DNA of 64,000 bases from JADFUS01 sp036653215 (GTDB taxonomy: Bacteria; Bacteroidota; Bacteroidia; Bacteroidales; Rikenellaceae): contig JAVVUK010000001.1 in assembly GCA_036653215.1 (NCBI GenBank), positions 1 through 64,000 of the forward strand, given 5' to 3'. How positions within the stretch are numbered: position 1 is the stretch's first letter; each line of letters begins with the position of its first letter. The translations under genes were made by a program, and so were the position numbers. Below are positions 43,912 through 52,997 of the stretch, piece by piece. The notes beneath the pieces are model-generated. The model ran no database searches, was not told where the DNA came from, and worked only from the letters and a program-made list of their open reading frames with translations.

Positions 43912-44583
43912 TTAACTTTGTTTTTCTGTGGTTTTGAGAGCTGTAAATTTTGTGATTATAAATGCCGTAAAGATAGGGAAGAACATCATACCTGCAGCAG
44001 CCAAAGCGACAGAGAGCACCTCTCCTATCCATGTAACGGCAATTATATTTGAACCTACGGTGGTGACATCCATGAGAGACCACCAAAGAGCATTCCAATA
44101 GTTTTTTATAAGAGGATTGACCGCTCTTTCATAGTAGTAGAATATGATACTTGAGAAGTATATTAACGTCACTAAAGTAGAAAGATATGAGAATAATAAA
44201 TTGGCTATTTTCTTAACGTTTATCCATCTTATAATTATGACAATACTATATCCACCTCGTATTATAGGGACAAGACGTAATAGAAAAGCTATATCACGAC
44301 TTACCTCAATATTAAAAATATAGACAACCGCCATATATGGAATTGCCACAAGGAAAAGAGTGATGTTCTGAAAGAAGAACCTTTTCTTATCGTCACTTCT
44401 AAGCATACGGAAAAAGAAGTCCGTCATAAAAAGAGCGCACACCACAACTTGAGATAGAAGTATCTCATTTGTGGTGAAGGTAAATTCTTCCGATAGCATC
44501 TCAATAGAGACCATAGCCACAAGGAGAAAGCTACATATAAGAATTAACACATTAAGCCTATTTTCTACTTTTTTGGATGTCAT
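43912..44583 (-). CDS. Voltage-gated-type potassium/ion channel with variant filter
   Basis: A 223-residue membrane protein with six hydrophobic segments: about 11-29, 42-60, 72-91, 98-118 (carrying arginines RLVPIIRGG, S4-like), 130-150 and 185-210. A pore loop lies between the last two. The pore loop reads WWSLMDVTTVGSN (filter at 174-179), close to but not identical with the K+ filter TVGYG. No RCK domain is attached. A role in potassium or cation conductance is inferred. It lies beside the glutaminase/antiporter genes, separated by a hairpin. Confidence 0.78.
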   Translation of the reverse strand: MTSKKVENRLNVLILICSFLLVAMVSIEMLSEEFTFTTNEILLSQVVVCALFMTDFFFRMLRSDDKKRFFFQNITLFLVAIPYMAVVYIFNIEVSRDIAFLLRLVPIIRGGYSIVIIIRWINVKKIANLLFSYLSTLVTLIYFSSIIFYYYERAVNPLIKNYWNALWWSLMDVTTVGSNIIAVTWIGEVLSVALAAAGMMFFPIFTAFIITKFTALKTTEKQS

Positions 44584-44593
44584 ATATGGAAAA

Positions 44594-44622
44594 GTAATGG
44601 GCTGCCAAAAAGACAGCCCGTT
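44594..44622 (-). terminator. Terminator candidate after glsA
   Basis: GGGCTG (44599-44604) pairs with CAGCCC (44614-44619), extended by a T-G wobble; on the minus strand the hairpin is followed by a short ACTTTTCC tail. It sits just past the glsA stop and before the channel gene. Confidence 0.5.
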
Positions 44623-44626
44623 ATTA

Positions 44627-45589
44627 TTAAATAATTTCTATTTGGTTGCCTGAAAAGATATTGACACCTAACTTATTAGTTATAAATTTTATTGCCTCTT
44701 GCGCCTTCACCGAATTTCCAGCCTCATCAAGAGGAGGTGCAAAAGCAGCAATACCAAATTGTGAAGGCATGACACCCATCACTCCACCACCAACGCCTGT
44801 TTTTGCAGGAATGCCACTTGTGTAAAGCCAATCACCAGTATGCTCATAAAAGCCAACAGTGGCAATGAGAGATGTTATATTTGGAGCAAGGCTTTTCTCA
44901 AACACCTGCTTTTTAGTCACTGGATTTAGCCCCCCATTGGCAATTGTCGCCCCAGCTATGGCGAGCTGACGGCAAGTGATGCCCATCGAACATTGACGTG
45001 TATATAAGTCAAGAGCTATATCTGGAGTATCATAAATTCTATTATAATTTTTCAACAGCCACGCTATCGAACGATTATTAAAGTTAGAATCAGACTCCGA
45101 CTTATAAAGTTCTGTTATCAGTTTCAAGTCACTACCACAAAGGTCTGACATATTACGTGCTATTGCTTCCCACTTTGTTGCCGAATTACCAATAGGCTTA
45201 ACCATACTCACCGCCGTAATAGCACCTGCATTTACAAGAGGTGTAGAAGGATGGTCATTTTCAAGTAAGATCGCCATTATCGAATTAAAAGGCAAACCTG
45301 TGGCATCAGCACCAATCTTGTTTAGAACCACCTCAGCACCATATTCTTTTAAAATCAAAATTGCAGTGTGCACCTTTGATATAGACTCTATACCAAATAC
45401 ATAGGAGGTATCTCCAACCTCAACCACCTCTCCAGAAGGAGTGCACACACATATTCCAAAAAGAGTCGGATCTATGTTCGCAAGATAAGGTATGTAATTA
45501 GCATTTTTACCACCACCAATCCCTTTCACCTTTGCATAAGCCTCATTAACAACTCCTTTAAGGTCATCTAACGCTATTTTCTTAATCAT
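44627..45589 (-). CDS. glsA: Glutaminase
   Basis: Serine-dependent glutaminase converting glutamine to glutamate and ammonia, 320 residues. The catalytic Ser-x2-Lys is in the FGIESISKVH segment (SISK), with SGIPAKTGVGGGVMGVMPSQFGIAAFAPPLDEAGNS in the C-terminal half. It lies 4 nt after the GadC-like antiporter gene, the same partnership as E. coli glutaminase (YbaS) and GadC, where ammonia release from glutamine neutralises cytoplasmic acid. Confidence 0.95.
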   Translation of the reverse strand: MIKKIALDDLKGVVNEAYAKVKGIGGGKNANYIPYLANIDPTLFGICVCTPSGEVVEVGDTSYVFGIESISKVHTAILILKEYGAEVVLNKIGADATGLPFNSIMAILLENDHPSTPLVNAGAITAVSMVKPIGNSATKWEAIARNMSDLCGSDLKLITELYKSESDSNFNNRSIAWLLKNYNRIYDTPDIALDLYTRQCSMGITCRQLAIAGATIANGGLNPVTKKQVFEKSLAPNITSLIATVGFYEHTGDWLYTSGIPAKTGVGGGVMGVMPSQFGIAAFAPPLDEAGNSVKAQEAIKFITNKLGVNIFSGNQIEII

Positions 45590-45593
45590 AATA

Positions 45594-47096
45594 TTATTTT
45601 TTAGGCGTTACGGGAACAGCCAAAGGCTTGGCAGCAGGAGCTGTTTCCCAATGGAAAGGTTCAATGGTTGCATTAGGATCACTCCACGACGGTTTACGGT
45701 TTGCATATATGACAAATGGGATAACCACCATAATGACAGCTCCTCCTATTAACACTCCAAACCATGTTCCACTGCCGCCTGTTGGAATTTGTGATGGTGG
45801 CACAAAACTCAAAATAAAGGCAAGAAGAGAACCTAAAAATCCGACACCTGAAACAATCCATATAAGTCCATTCCCTTTTTTACCAACAGCAAAAGGACGT
45901 GGCGTATCTTTCATCTTATATCGAAGCATCACAGCTGCTGTAAACATCAACATATACATTATCAGATATAACAACACTGTATGTTGCGATAAAATCTGGT
46001 AAAACGACTGTACAGATGGCATGACGACAAAAAGAAGTCCTAAGACAGTAACTACACCTCCTTGAACAAGAAGGATATTTTTTTGGATCCCTCCTTTATT
46101 TGTCTTTTGGAAAAAAGGAGGTAGGTAACCCGATTTTCCAACAGTGAAGATGCCTCGTGAAGGACCTGAAACCCAAGTAAGCACACCGGCAAGCACACCA
46201 AAGGCAAGCGCAACGGCAATAACAGGACCTGCCCAACTCATGTGAATATAAGCAAAGAAATTGTCAAATGCCATAAGCAGACTTTGTGTAAGGTTTATAT
46301 CTTTAACAGGGATGATTACTCCGACAGCAAAAGTTCCTAAAACAAAGATCAAAACAGTAATTACCGAACCTATAAGGATCGCTTTAGGATAGCTTGTTTT
46401 AGGATTGTTGACATCCATAACATGGACACCCATCATCTCCATACCTGCATAGAAAAGGAAGATGCTCGATGCTAAGACTAAGTTATTGAAATTTGTAAGG
46501 TCGGGGATAAAACTTTGAGACATATCCATATAGTTATGTCCTCCTGTTGAGATGTAGATCACGCCCAAGACAATAAGAAGCCCAGCAGGAATTATAGTAC
46601 CGACAACAGCTCCGATTTTAGAAACCTTACCTACCCAACCCAAACCTTTAAGAGAAATAAAGGTGGCAAGCCAATAGATTACAAGGACAACGATAAGAGT
46701 AAACATCTTGTTTGAAGCTAAAGTAGCATCACTTGTAGAATTTGTGCCTATAAAAGCCAATGAGACAGCACCAAAAGTTAAAACAGTAGGAAACCATATT
46801 GTACTCTCGATCCACTGTAAGAAGATGGCTAAAAAGCCAAATCTCTTACCCATAGCCTCGCCTACCCAACGAAAAACGCCTCCCTGTTTGTCTGAGAACA
46901 TAGAAGCAAGCTCGGCAGCTATTAACGCCGTAGGTATAAGGAATACTATCGCTGCAAAGAGATAGTAAAAAGCCGAAGTAACCCCATAGGTCGCCTCAGC
47001 AGACAAGCCTCTCAAACTAACAACCGCTGCTACATTCATGATAGCAAGGGTCATTACGCTGAGTTTAGCCACTGTACTTTTAGTATTGTTCGCCAT
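45594..47096 (-). CDS. GadC-like glutamate/GABA-type amino acid antiporter
   Basis: A 500-residue APC-superfamily transporter with about 12 membrane segments, starting with the TM1 MTLAIMNVAAVVSLRGLSAEATYG. It matches the glutamate:GABA antiporter group in length and in the GVFRWVGEAMGKRFGFLAIFLQWIE loop. Coupled to glsA (4-nt gap) it likely imports glutamine and exports glutamate in acid resistance. The hydrophilic C-terminal tail (after about residue 475) may be the pH-sensitive plug known in GadC. No glutamate decarboxylase is in the window. Confidence 0.86.
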   Translation of the reverse strand: MANNTKSTVAKLSVMTLAIMNVAAVVSLRGLSAEATYGVTSAFYYLFAAIVFLIPTALIAAELASMFSDKQGGVFRWVGEAMGKRFGFLAIFLQWIESTIWFPTVLTFGAVSLAFIGTNSTSDATLASNKMFTLIVVLVIYWLATFISLKGLGWVGKVSKIGAVVGTIIPAGLLIVLGVIYISTGGHNYMDMSQSFIPDLTNFNNLVLASSIFLFYAGMEMMGVHVMDVNNPKTSYPKAILIGSVITVLIFVLGTFAVGVIIPVKDINLTQSLLMAFDNFFAYIHMSWAGPVIAVALAFGVLAGVLTWVSGPSRGIFTVGKSGYLPPFFQKTNKGGIQKNILLVQGGVVTVLGLLFVVMPSVQSFYQILSQHTVLLYLIMYMLMFTAAVMLRYKMKDTPRPFAVGKKGNGLIWIVSGVGFLGSLLAFILSFVPPSQIPTGGSGTWFGVLIGGAVIMVVIPFVIYANRKPSWSDPNATIEPFHWETAPAAKPLAVPVTPKK

Positions 47097-47161
47097 TTTA
47101 AATAGTTTTTAGTTTATTTAAAACAAACGATACAATTCTTTTGCCAAAAATATAAAAAAGG

Positions 47162-48034
47162 CTATCCTTTACGAGCAGATAACTTTTCTATGATATAAAC
47201 TAACAGAAAGCCTACCGCCATGAGAACTATACCCTCCCAAATAAATTCAGTAGGTAATATGTTTTTCTCGACATCTAAGGTTATCTCTTTCCAAGGCCAT
47301 ACTTTATTTAAAGAGCCAAGCATAAAGCCGGCAAGGATAGAGATTGTGGTGTCATGATAACGTTTAAGCAAGAAAGTAAGAAGATGTGAGAAACTGACAA
47401 TTCCTATTACTGCACCTGTTGCAAACACCACAATGACAGGGATATTAGCAGTTATCAAAGCACCCATCACATATTCATATTTACCAAGCAGTAGCAAAAT
47501 AAAACTACCTGATATTCCAGGAAGTATCATAGCACAAATAGCTATCATACCACACAAGAAGATAAACCATAATGAATTTGAAGTTTCAGTAGGTGTAGCG
47601 ATAGTTATATAATAGGCAATAGCAATCCCTAAGGCAAAAAACAACCAACGCCACACATCCCATTTTTTAACACGTTGAGACACAAACAGAGTTGAGGCGA
47701 GCACCAAGCCGAAAAAGAACGCCCATATAAAAATCGGGTGCGTTTCAAGAAGCGTTGTTATTAGCTTCGCAAGAGAAAGGATGCTTATACCTATCCCCAG
47801 AAGTAATGAACATAGGAAATTACCATTTACCTTTTTCCACAATTCTTTGAACCGAAAGGAAAATAACATCTTAGCAGCTTCCAAATCGACACTTTTTATT
47901 GATGCTAATAGCTCTTCATAAATATCGGTAATGAAAGCTATCGTACCGCCTGACACTCCCGGCACTACATCTGCCGCTCCCATTGCAACGCCCTTAAGCG
48001 TCACCATAAAATAATCTTTAATTGTTCTCTTCAT
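47162..48034 (-). CDS. DUF368 membrane protein (undecaprenyl-phosphate translocase family)
   Basis: A 290-residue membrane protein with about eight hydrophobic segments and two inverted PGxSG repeats: VVPGVSGGTIAFITDIYEEL (about 22-41) and MILPGISGSFILLLLGKYE (about 168-186). DUF368 proteins (PopT) have been reported as transporters that recycle undecaprenyl phosphate across the inner membrane for cell-wall and glycan synthesis. It is transcribed 15 nt after ktrA, at the end of a six-gene leftward run. The assignment to DUF368 is firm; function is by family. Confidence 0.9.
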   Translation of the reverse strand: MKRTIKDYFMVTLKGVAMGAADVVPGVSGGTIAFITDIYEELLASIKSVDLEAAKMLFSFRFKELWKKVNGNFLCSLLLGIGISILSLAKLITTLLETHPIFIWAFFFGLVLASTLFVSQRVKKWDVWRWLFFALGIAIAYYITIATPTETSNSLWFIFLCGMIAICAMILPGISGSFILLLLGKYEYVMGALITANIPVIVVFATGAVIGIVSFSHLLTFLLKRYHDTTISILAGFMLGSLNKVWPWKEITLDVEKNILPTEFIWEGIVLMAVGFLLVYIIEKLSARKG

Positions 48035-48049
48035 CTATTATTGTTTTTT

Positions 48050-48736
48050 TTATATTGCTTTCCAAAGTTTCCTAAAATCTTGATAACGTCCATAACACAC
48101 CAATACATCTCCGCTTTGAAGCACATAATCTGCTTCTAAAGTATTTACTACCTTACGTTCAAGTACCGATATGCCCAAGAAATTATTTATATGCTCGGCA
48201 CGTTTTATCCCTATAATTTTAATATTAAAATCTTGTTCTATGGTAAGCTCGCTAACGTGTAAGTCCCACATCTTCTCAACCACAGGAAACATGGTAACGT
48301 AATATTCTTTATCTACCTTAAAAGCATTTACCTCAACACCCAAATCCATACTTTGAACAAGTTGCTTTGCCGCATCGGACTCTGGTTTAAGGATACGATC
48401 TACATCAAAAGCACGTAATATCTCCTCGTGTATATCATCAATAGCCCTTGCATATATGCTTTTCACTTGGGCCTTCTTAAGCAGAGCCACAATTTTCACC
48501 GAAGCACCGAAATTCTCACCTACGGTAACAATTACCACATCCGCACCCTTTAGAGGTAATGAGAGGATCGACTGCGAGTCTGTTGCATCGACCTTAAATA
48601 CTGTTGCTATCTTATCTTTTATCTTATCTACGTTATTGGCATCAAGATCGGCACCGACGACTTCATGTCCCAACATAGAAAGCTCCTCAGCAAGCACAGA
48701 GCCAAAATTTCCAAGTCCTATTACCACATATTTCAT
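48050..48736 (-). CDS. ktrA: KtrA/TrkA potassium-uptake regulatory subunit
   Basis: Cytoplasmic RCK-domain protein, 228 residues, that gates the KtrB/TrkH channel in response to nucleotides. The Rossmann RCK_N domain is visible (VIGLGNFGSVLAEELSMLGHEVVGAD, then KVDATDSQSIL and VIVTVGENFGASVK), followed by an RCK_C domain from about residue 135. A single RCK_N/C pair indicates KtrA rather than the tandem TrkA. It starts 5 nt after ktrB. Confidence 0.92.
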   Translation of the reverse strand: MKYVVIGLGNFGSVLAEELSMLGHEVVGADLDANNVDKIKDKIATVFKVDATDSQSILSLPLKGADVVIVTVGENFGASVKIVALLKKAQVKSIYARAIDDIHEEILRAFDVDRILKPESDAAKQLVQSMDLGVEVNAFKVDKEYYVTMFPVVEKMWDLHVSELTIEQDFNIKIIGIKRAEHINNFLGISVLERKVVNTLEADYVLQSGDVLVCYGRYQDFRKLWKAI

Positions 48737-48741
48737 AATCC

Positions 48742-50565
48742 TTAGTTTATTATTATATCATCTTCCGGAAGTTCATAACCTTTAGGTTTTGAACGCTTTA
48801 TAATACCTAACATTATTGTTATCAACCCTATACGTCCTATAAACATGAGCATTATAATTATAATCTTAGCATTAAAGCCCAAAAGAGGTGTCGTATCAAG
48901 ACTTAAGCCAACTGTTCCCAACGCCGAAATTGCCTCATAGACAAGCGAAGTCAAAGGAATTGTTGGTTCAAAAATAGTCAATATAAAGATAGAAACAAAA
49001 AGTACTAATATTGACATTAATATCGTCGCATTAGATCTTCTAACGGAATTGACAGGCAGGGTACGTCCAAAAACCTCAATTCTCTTTTTACCCTTTACGA
49101 TAGCTGCCAAATTTATCATTGCCGCCGCAAAAGCATTTACCTTAATACCACCGGCAGTAGATTGCGAACCACCACCAATCCACATAAGCAACATTGTTAT
49201 CAGAACGGTTTGCATAGTGAAACTTTCAACAGGCAAAGAGTTAAACCCGGCAGTACGAGGGATTGCTGAATTAAAAAAAGACTGTACCAATTTATCAGGA
49301 ACACTCATACCTTGAAAGGCATTATTCCACTCAAAAAACCCTATAAGCACCGAGCCACCAACCAATAAAATAGCCGTTACAGAAAGCACTATTTTAGTAT
49401 TTAGATTAAAAATGTGATATCTCCTTTGGTAAGAACGTATATCCCCACGCATCATTTTCACCATCTTAGTGAGATAGTAAGCCGCAACTCGAATAAGGTT
49501 GGCAAAGATAGGAAAGCCTATTCCTCCAAAGATAACGAGAAAGGAGATGACCAAGAAAAAGAAATTATGTCCTCCAAGCAAGGAATTACTCAAATTGCCA
49601 GGCAAAGTGGAAAATCCTGCATTACAAAAGGCAGAGATGGAGTGGAAACATGAAAAGAAAACATCATCCCAAAAGCTACCGCCCAAATCTCCGTTTATGG
49701 ATGTCCAGATGAGGAGTGCACCTATGCCTTCGATAACAAAGGTAAGCCCCATGATACGTAATAAAGTAGCAAAGATAGAATTTACAGAACCCGAACTTAC
49801 AAGGTCACGAACTGCCATTTTGTTGAATATAGACACATTACCCATAAAGAAAAAGGCGAAGAAACTCGTGAGTGTCATAAAGCCCAAACCGCCGATTTGG
49901 ATAAGTATCAAGATGAAGAACTGCCCCATAGGCGTAAATAGTGTAGACACATCGACAGGAGTCAACCCTGTAACACAAACAGCACTCGTAGAGATAAAGA
50001 GCGCATCGACAACAGAGATGCCTCCGTAAGTAGAGTTTGGCAATAACAGAAATCCTGTACCAATAACTATTAACACGAAAAAGCTGACGACAATAATGAG
50101 CGACGGGTTTGCCTTACGCCCCAACATACGGACTATGGCATCGGCAATTTCAAGAAAAGAAATTGTCGAAAGTAACACCATAAGGAAGATGTTGTTTTCC
50201 GTAACCTCCCATATGAATAGTGATATACCCTCGTATGGTTTATTAAAGATTATAGGTATCAATGTTGCGTAAAAAAGAGACATCAACACCTTTGTCGGCA
50301 ACCTAAACTCTTTTATATTTAAAATGGAATTAAGAAAAATGCGTATGGTAATAATGAAGAAAAACAGAGTTTGGACTGTCTTTAAAATACTCATTATTCG
50401 ATAATCGGCATCAATACCTATATCGAAGCCATATCTATAAACGACAGATACTAAGACTAAGAAACTCAAAAGCACCATGAACACTCGTGCTATTTTAAGC
50501 ATGAGTGTCGCATAGTCTTTTATAAGAGTACTTTTAAACAGCAAATATCGATTTAGAAACCCCAT
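48742..50565 (-). CDS. ktrB: KtrB/TrkH potassium-translocating subunit with N-terminal extension
   Basis: A 607-residue K+ uptake channel subunit. The four pore loops are recognisable from STSAVCVTGLTPVD (about 190), CNAGFSTLP (about 315), PRTAGFNSLP (about 430) and SALGTVGLSLD (about 565). About 150 N-terminal residues form four additional membrane segments, as in Bacteroidota TrkH proteins. It lies 13 nt after the PspC gene and 5 nt before ktrA. Na+ or H+ coupling cannot be told from sequence. Confidence 0.92.
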   Translation of the reverse strand: MGFLNRYLLFKSTLIKDYATLMLKIARVFMVLLSFLVLVSVVYRYGFDIGIDADYRIMSILKTVQTLFFFIITIRIFLNSILNIKEFRLPTKVLMSLFYATLIPIIFNKPYEGISLFIWEVTENNIFLMVLLSTISFLEIADAIVRMLGRKANPSLIIVVSFFVLIVIGTGFLLLPNSTYGGISVVDALFISTSAVCVTGLTPVDVSTLFTPMGQFFILILIQIGGLGFMTLTSFFAFFFMGNVSIFNKMAVRDLVSSGSVNSIFATLLRIMGLTFVIEGIGALLIWTSINGDLGGSFWDDVFFSCFHSISAFCNAGFSTLPGNLSNSLLGGHNFFFLVISFLVIFGGIGFPIFANLIRVAAYYLTKMVKMMRGDIRSYQRRYHIFNLNTKIVLSVTAILLVGGSVLIGFFEWNNAFQGMSVPDKLVQSFFNSAIPRTAGFNSLPVESFTMQTVLITMLLMWIGGGSQSTAGGIKVNAFAAAMINLAAIVKGKKRIEVFGRTLPVNSVRRSNATILMSILVLFVSIFILTIFEPTIPLTSLVYEAISALGTVGLSLDTTPLLGFNAKIIIIMLMFIGRIGLITIMLGIIKRSKPKGYELPEDDIIIN

Positions 50566-50578
50566 CTCATTTTATATG

Positions 50579-52003
50579 TTAATTCTCGTCACAACTATCG
50601 TCATGGTCATTAAACAAGTCGTAACAACTGTTATAAGAACGCAATTCTTCGTCTACAACAACTTTACCACCTTTAGGATAATATATTTTTATCTTTATAT
50701 TTTGGTTTGAAAACACATTCCCAGAACCATTAATTATCATCTTAGGATTAATTGTTATTGTTGAGTCTGAGACAATAGTAATAGGATTTTCTATCTTCAA
50801 GGCTCTTTGACGTGCATCCATATCATCACGACCATCGGCAGAAGTCTTAACCTCAATACGATATACGCTATCGGCAAGTAATGGATCTTCAACGCAAGAA
50901 TAGTTGACATCACACCTATCACTCAAAACATTTGCCACCATAAGTGCCGGATTAATCGAAGCGTTTACATAAAGCGCAGATGAATGAGTTATCATCTCTG
51001 TTGTTTTTACTTCAAAATAGCCATCTCTAAATCGAGATAATTCTTTGAACGCAAATATTGTAGACAAAGACCACGATATTACCCATAAAGACAAGAGAAC
51101 AATTATAATACTTTTCTTCCACCTTATATTAAGCAACATTTTAATAATAAGGTAAAGTATTAACAACAACGGCACAATAACAGACACAGTAGCGACGAAA
51201 AGCACTAAATAAGGATTTAACTCTACACACATCTCAACCAATGGAATGTCGGTTAACACATATACGAACACAGCTAAGATAGCCAATACTGAGGCAAGGA
51301 AAGACACCCCTATTATAGCGGCAATGAAAAAGAGAAACCCTTTTATTATACGTCCTAAAAAGACTAATATATTTGAAAATACAGAAGCCACCTTTTCATT
51401 TTTAGAATTTTTATAGACGTTGTTTATCTCGTTCTTTATGCCATTTTCTATTGAAGAGGCGGTCACAGGCTCACCACACATTTCCATCTTCTGACGTGCC
51501 GTTTTTGCCATTGGGACAATAATCCACATCACAAAATATGCGATAAAGAGAACAGAAACAAGTGTTCCTCCAATAGCACAGCCTAAGACAAATAATAAAA
51601 CAAAAGCTATTCTCAGAATGGTAACATCTACTTTAAAATAACAAGACAGCCCACTTAACACCCCTCCAAGCACCGAGCCATATCCGGAACGATATAATCG
51701 TTTTTCGATAGGTATTTCTCTACTTGGAGCTTCAATAGGCTCTGATGATCCTCCATCTGGCTCCCCAAGACGAGATATAATCTCATCTATACACTCTTTA
51801 TTTACTATTTTTGAACTATCGCTCTGCCATGAAAGCAACAACTCTGCAATACGAGCTTCAATATCAGAAACTATCTCACGTCCACTGGGCTCTTTTAAAT
51901 ATGCAGCTTCGATTTTATCTAAATATACTTTAAGATCGTCGTAAGCATCATTATTTATGATAAATCGTATTCCGTTTATATTTATGTTTAATGTTTCTTT
52001 CAT
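50579..52003 (-). CDS. PspC-domain protein, long form
   Basis: A 474-residue membrane protein. The N-terminal ~100 residues (ININGIRFIINNDAYDDLKVYLDKIEAAY...) resemble the N-terminus of the smaller PspC protein at 52350. Next comes a PspC domain (RLYRSGYGSVLGGVLSGLSCYFKVDVTILRIAFVLLFV, about 112-165), then about four more membrane segments (205-350) and a C-terminal extracytoplasmic region with the beta-rich pattern of a DUF2807-like fold. PspC senses envelope stress. It overlaps the PadR stop by 4 nt (ATGA), so expression is coupled to the regulator. Confidence 0.85.
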   Translation of the reverse strand: MKETLNININGIRFIINNDAYDDLKVYLDKIEAAYLKEPSGREIVSDIEARIAELLLSWQSDSSKIVNKECIDEIISRLGEPDGGSSEPIEAPSREIPIEKRLYRSGYGSVLGGVLSGLSCYFKVDVTILRIAFVLLFVLGCAIGGTLVSVLFIAYFVMWIIVPMAKTARQKMEMCGEPVTASSIENGIKNEINNVYKNSKNEKVASVFSNILVFLGRIIKGFLFFIAAIIGVSFLASVLAILAVFVYVLTDIPLVEMCVELNPYLVLFVATVSVIVPLLLILYLIIKMLLNIRWKKSIIIVLLSLWVISWSLSTIFAFKELSRFRDGYFEVKTTEMITHSSALYVNASINPALMVANVLSDRCDVNYSCVEDPLLADSVYRIEVKTSADGRDDMDARQRALKIENPITIVSDSTITINPKMIINGSGNVFSNQNIKIKIYYPKGGKVVVDEELRSYNSCYDLFNDHDDSCDEN

Positions 52004-52344
52004 AATGCTCTTATTTGCGATATTTGTGAGACCAATTCATCCCATGCAGCATCGAGGTTAGCAAGGGTCTGTTTGCCTGCCGCTGTTATTGTATAATATT
52101 TTCGTGGCGGACCTTGTGGCGACTCCTCCCAACGATAAGATAGCAGCCCTTGATTTTTCTGACGTGTGAGGATTGGATATAAAGTCCCCTCCACCACTAT
52201 CATCTCTGACTCCTTGAGTTCAGCGATTATTGCTGAGGCATAAGAATCTTTGCGTGAAATTATAGAGAGGACACAATACTCTAAAATTCCCTTTCGCATT
52301 TGTGATTTTATGTTATCAGCATTTTGTATAGGTAGTATCTCCAT
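52000..52344 (-). CDS. PadR-family transcriptional regulator
   Basis: A 114-residue winged-helix regulator. Helices include MRKGILEYCVLSIISRKDSYASAIIAELKESEMIVVEGTLYPILTRQKNQGLL, the wing has YRWEESPQGPPRKYYTITAAG, and a C-terminal dimerisation helix follows, all typical of PadR. It lies between two PspC genes (5 nt after one, overlapping the other by 4 nt) and presumably represses this envelope-stress unit. The effector is unknown. Confidence 0.92.
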   Translation of the reverse strand: MEILPIQNADNIKSQMRKGILEYCVLSIISRKDSYASAIIAELKESEMIVVEGTLYPILTRQKNQGLLSYRWEESPQGPPRKYYTITAAGKQTLANLDAAWDELVSQISQIRAL

Positions 52345-52349
52345 TTTAA

Positions 52350-52874
52350 TTATTTTATTTTATTACGTAGCTCATCTAAATAAGCCATATCTTCAGGAGT
52401 CGAAGCATTGGGTATAACAATCCATGCAATGATATATATCACTAAACTTGACCCTCCTAAAAGCAATAACAAAGCAAAAGCCAACCTTATTAGAGCTTTA
52501 TCTAACCCAAAATATAAAGCAATACCACTACATACGCCACCCAAAGCACTATTTTCAGGATCTCTTAACAAACGCTTACGATATTCTTTAGGTTGACTAT
52601 TATTGACAAATGTCTTAACATTTCCAAAAATCTCAGGTTGACCAATAATAGAGATAACATCTCTCACATGAGAAATAGTTACCACACTAAAACCATCTAC
52701 CCCTTTATCTTTTAATATCTCAGCAAACCTACATTCGACCTCACTTAACAGATCGTCCGATTGTGATGAGACACGAGAGGAAATGTCATCAAGATAATCT
52801 TTAAGGACATCACAAGCATCTTCATCTATAACGAAAGGCATACCGGCAAGATTAATATTTATAGTTTTTTTCAT
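52350..52874 (-). CDS. PspC-domain protein, short form
   Basis: A 174-residue membrane protein with an N-terminal domain (about 1-100) similar to that of the long PspC protein downstream, followed by a PspC domain (KRLLRDPENSALGGVCSGIALYFGLDKALIRLAFALLLLLGG) with two membrane helices. It is the first gene of a leftward run (PspC-PadR-PspC-ktrB-ktrA-DUF368) and has a promoter candidate at 52907-52914. Role in envelope stress is by family. Confidence 0.86.
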   Translation of the reverse strand: MKKTININLAGMPFVIDEDACDVLKDYLDDISSRVSSQSDDLLSEVECRFAEILKDKGVDGFSVVTISHVRDVISIIGQPEIFGNVKTFVNNSQPKEYRKRLLRDPENSALGGVCSGIALYFGLDKALIRLAFALLLLLGGSSLVIYIIAWIVIPNASTPEDMAYLDELRNKIK

Positions 52875-52906
52875 AGTCTTTACTCATTTAAGGTATTTTT
52901 ATAGGG

Positions 52907-52939
52907 CAAATATAAATACATTTTTATTACTGTGCAATA
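52907..52939 (-). promoter_or_regulatory. Promoter candidate for the PspC-PadR-ktr operon
   Basis: TATATTTG (52914-52907, minus) matches TAnnTTTG, with TTGC about 20 nt upstream as a possible -33 element. The predicted start near 52900 gives a leader of about 26 nt. Confidence 0.45.
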
Positions 52940-52969
52940 CATAGTATGGTTTTTATTGAAAAAATTATA

Positions 52970-52977
52970 TATATTTG
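52970..52977 (+). promoter_or_regulatory. Promoter -7 element candidate for the DUF389 gene
   Basis: TATATTTG matches TAnnTTTG. It lies inside the longest possible reading frame of the DUF389 gene, which supports a start downstream, at 52998 or 53004. Confidence 0.45.
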
Positions 52978-52997
52978 TAATCACATATAAAAATGGG

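Noticed and set aside
47097..47161. Promoter for the GadC-like/glsA operon (TATCGTTTG)
   Set aside because: Spacing within the element is one base too long and no -33 match is suitably placed.
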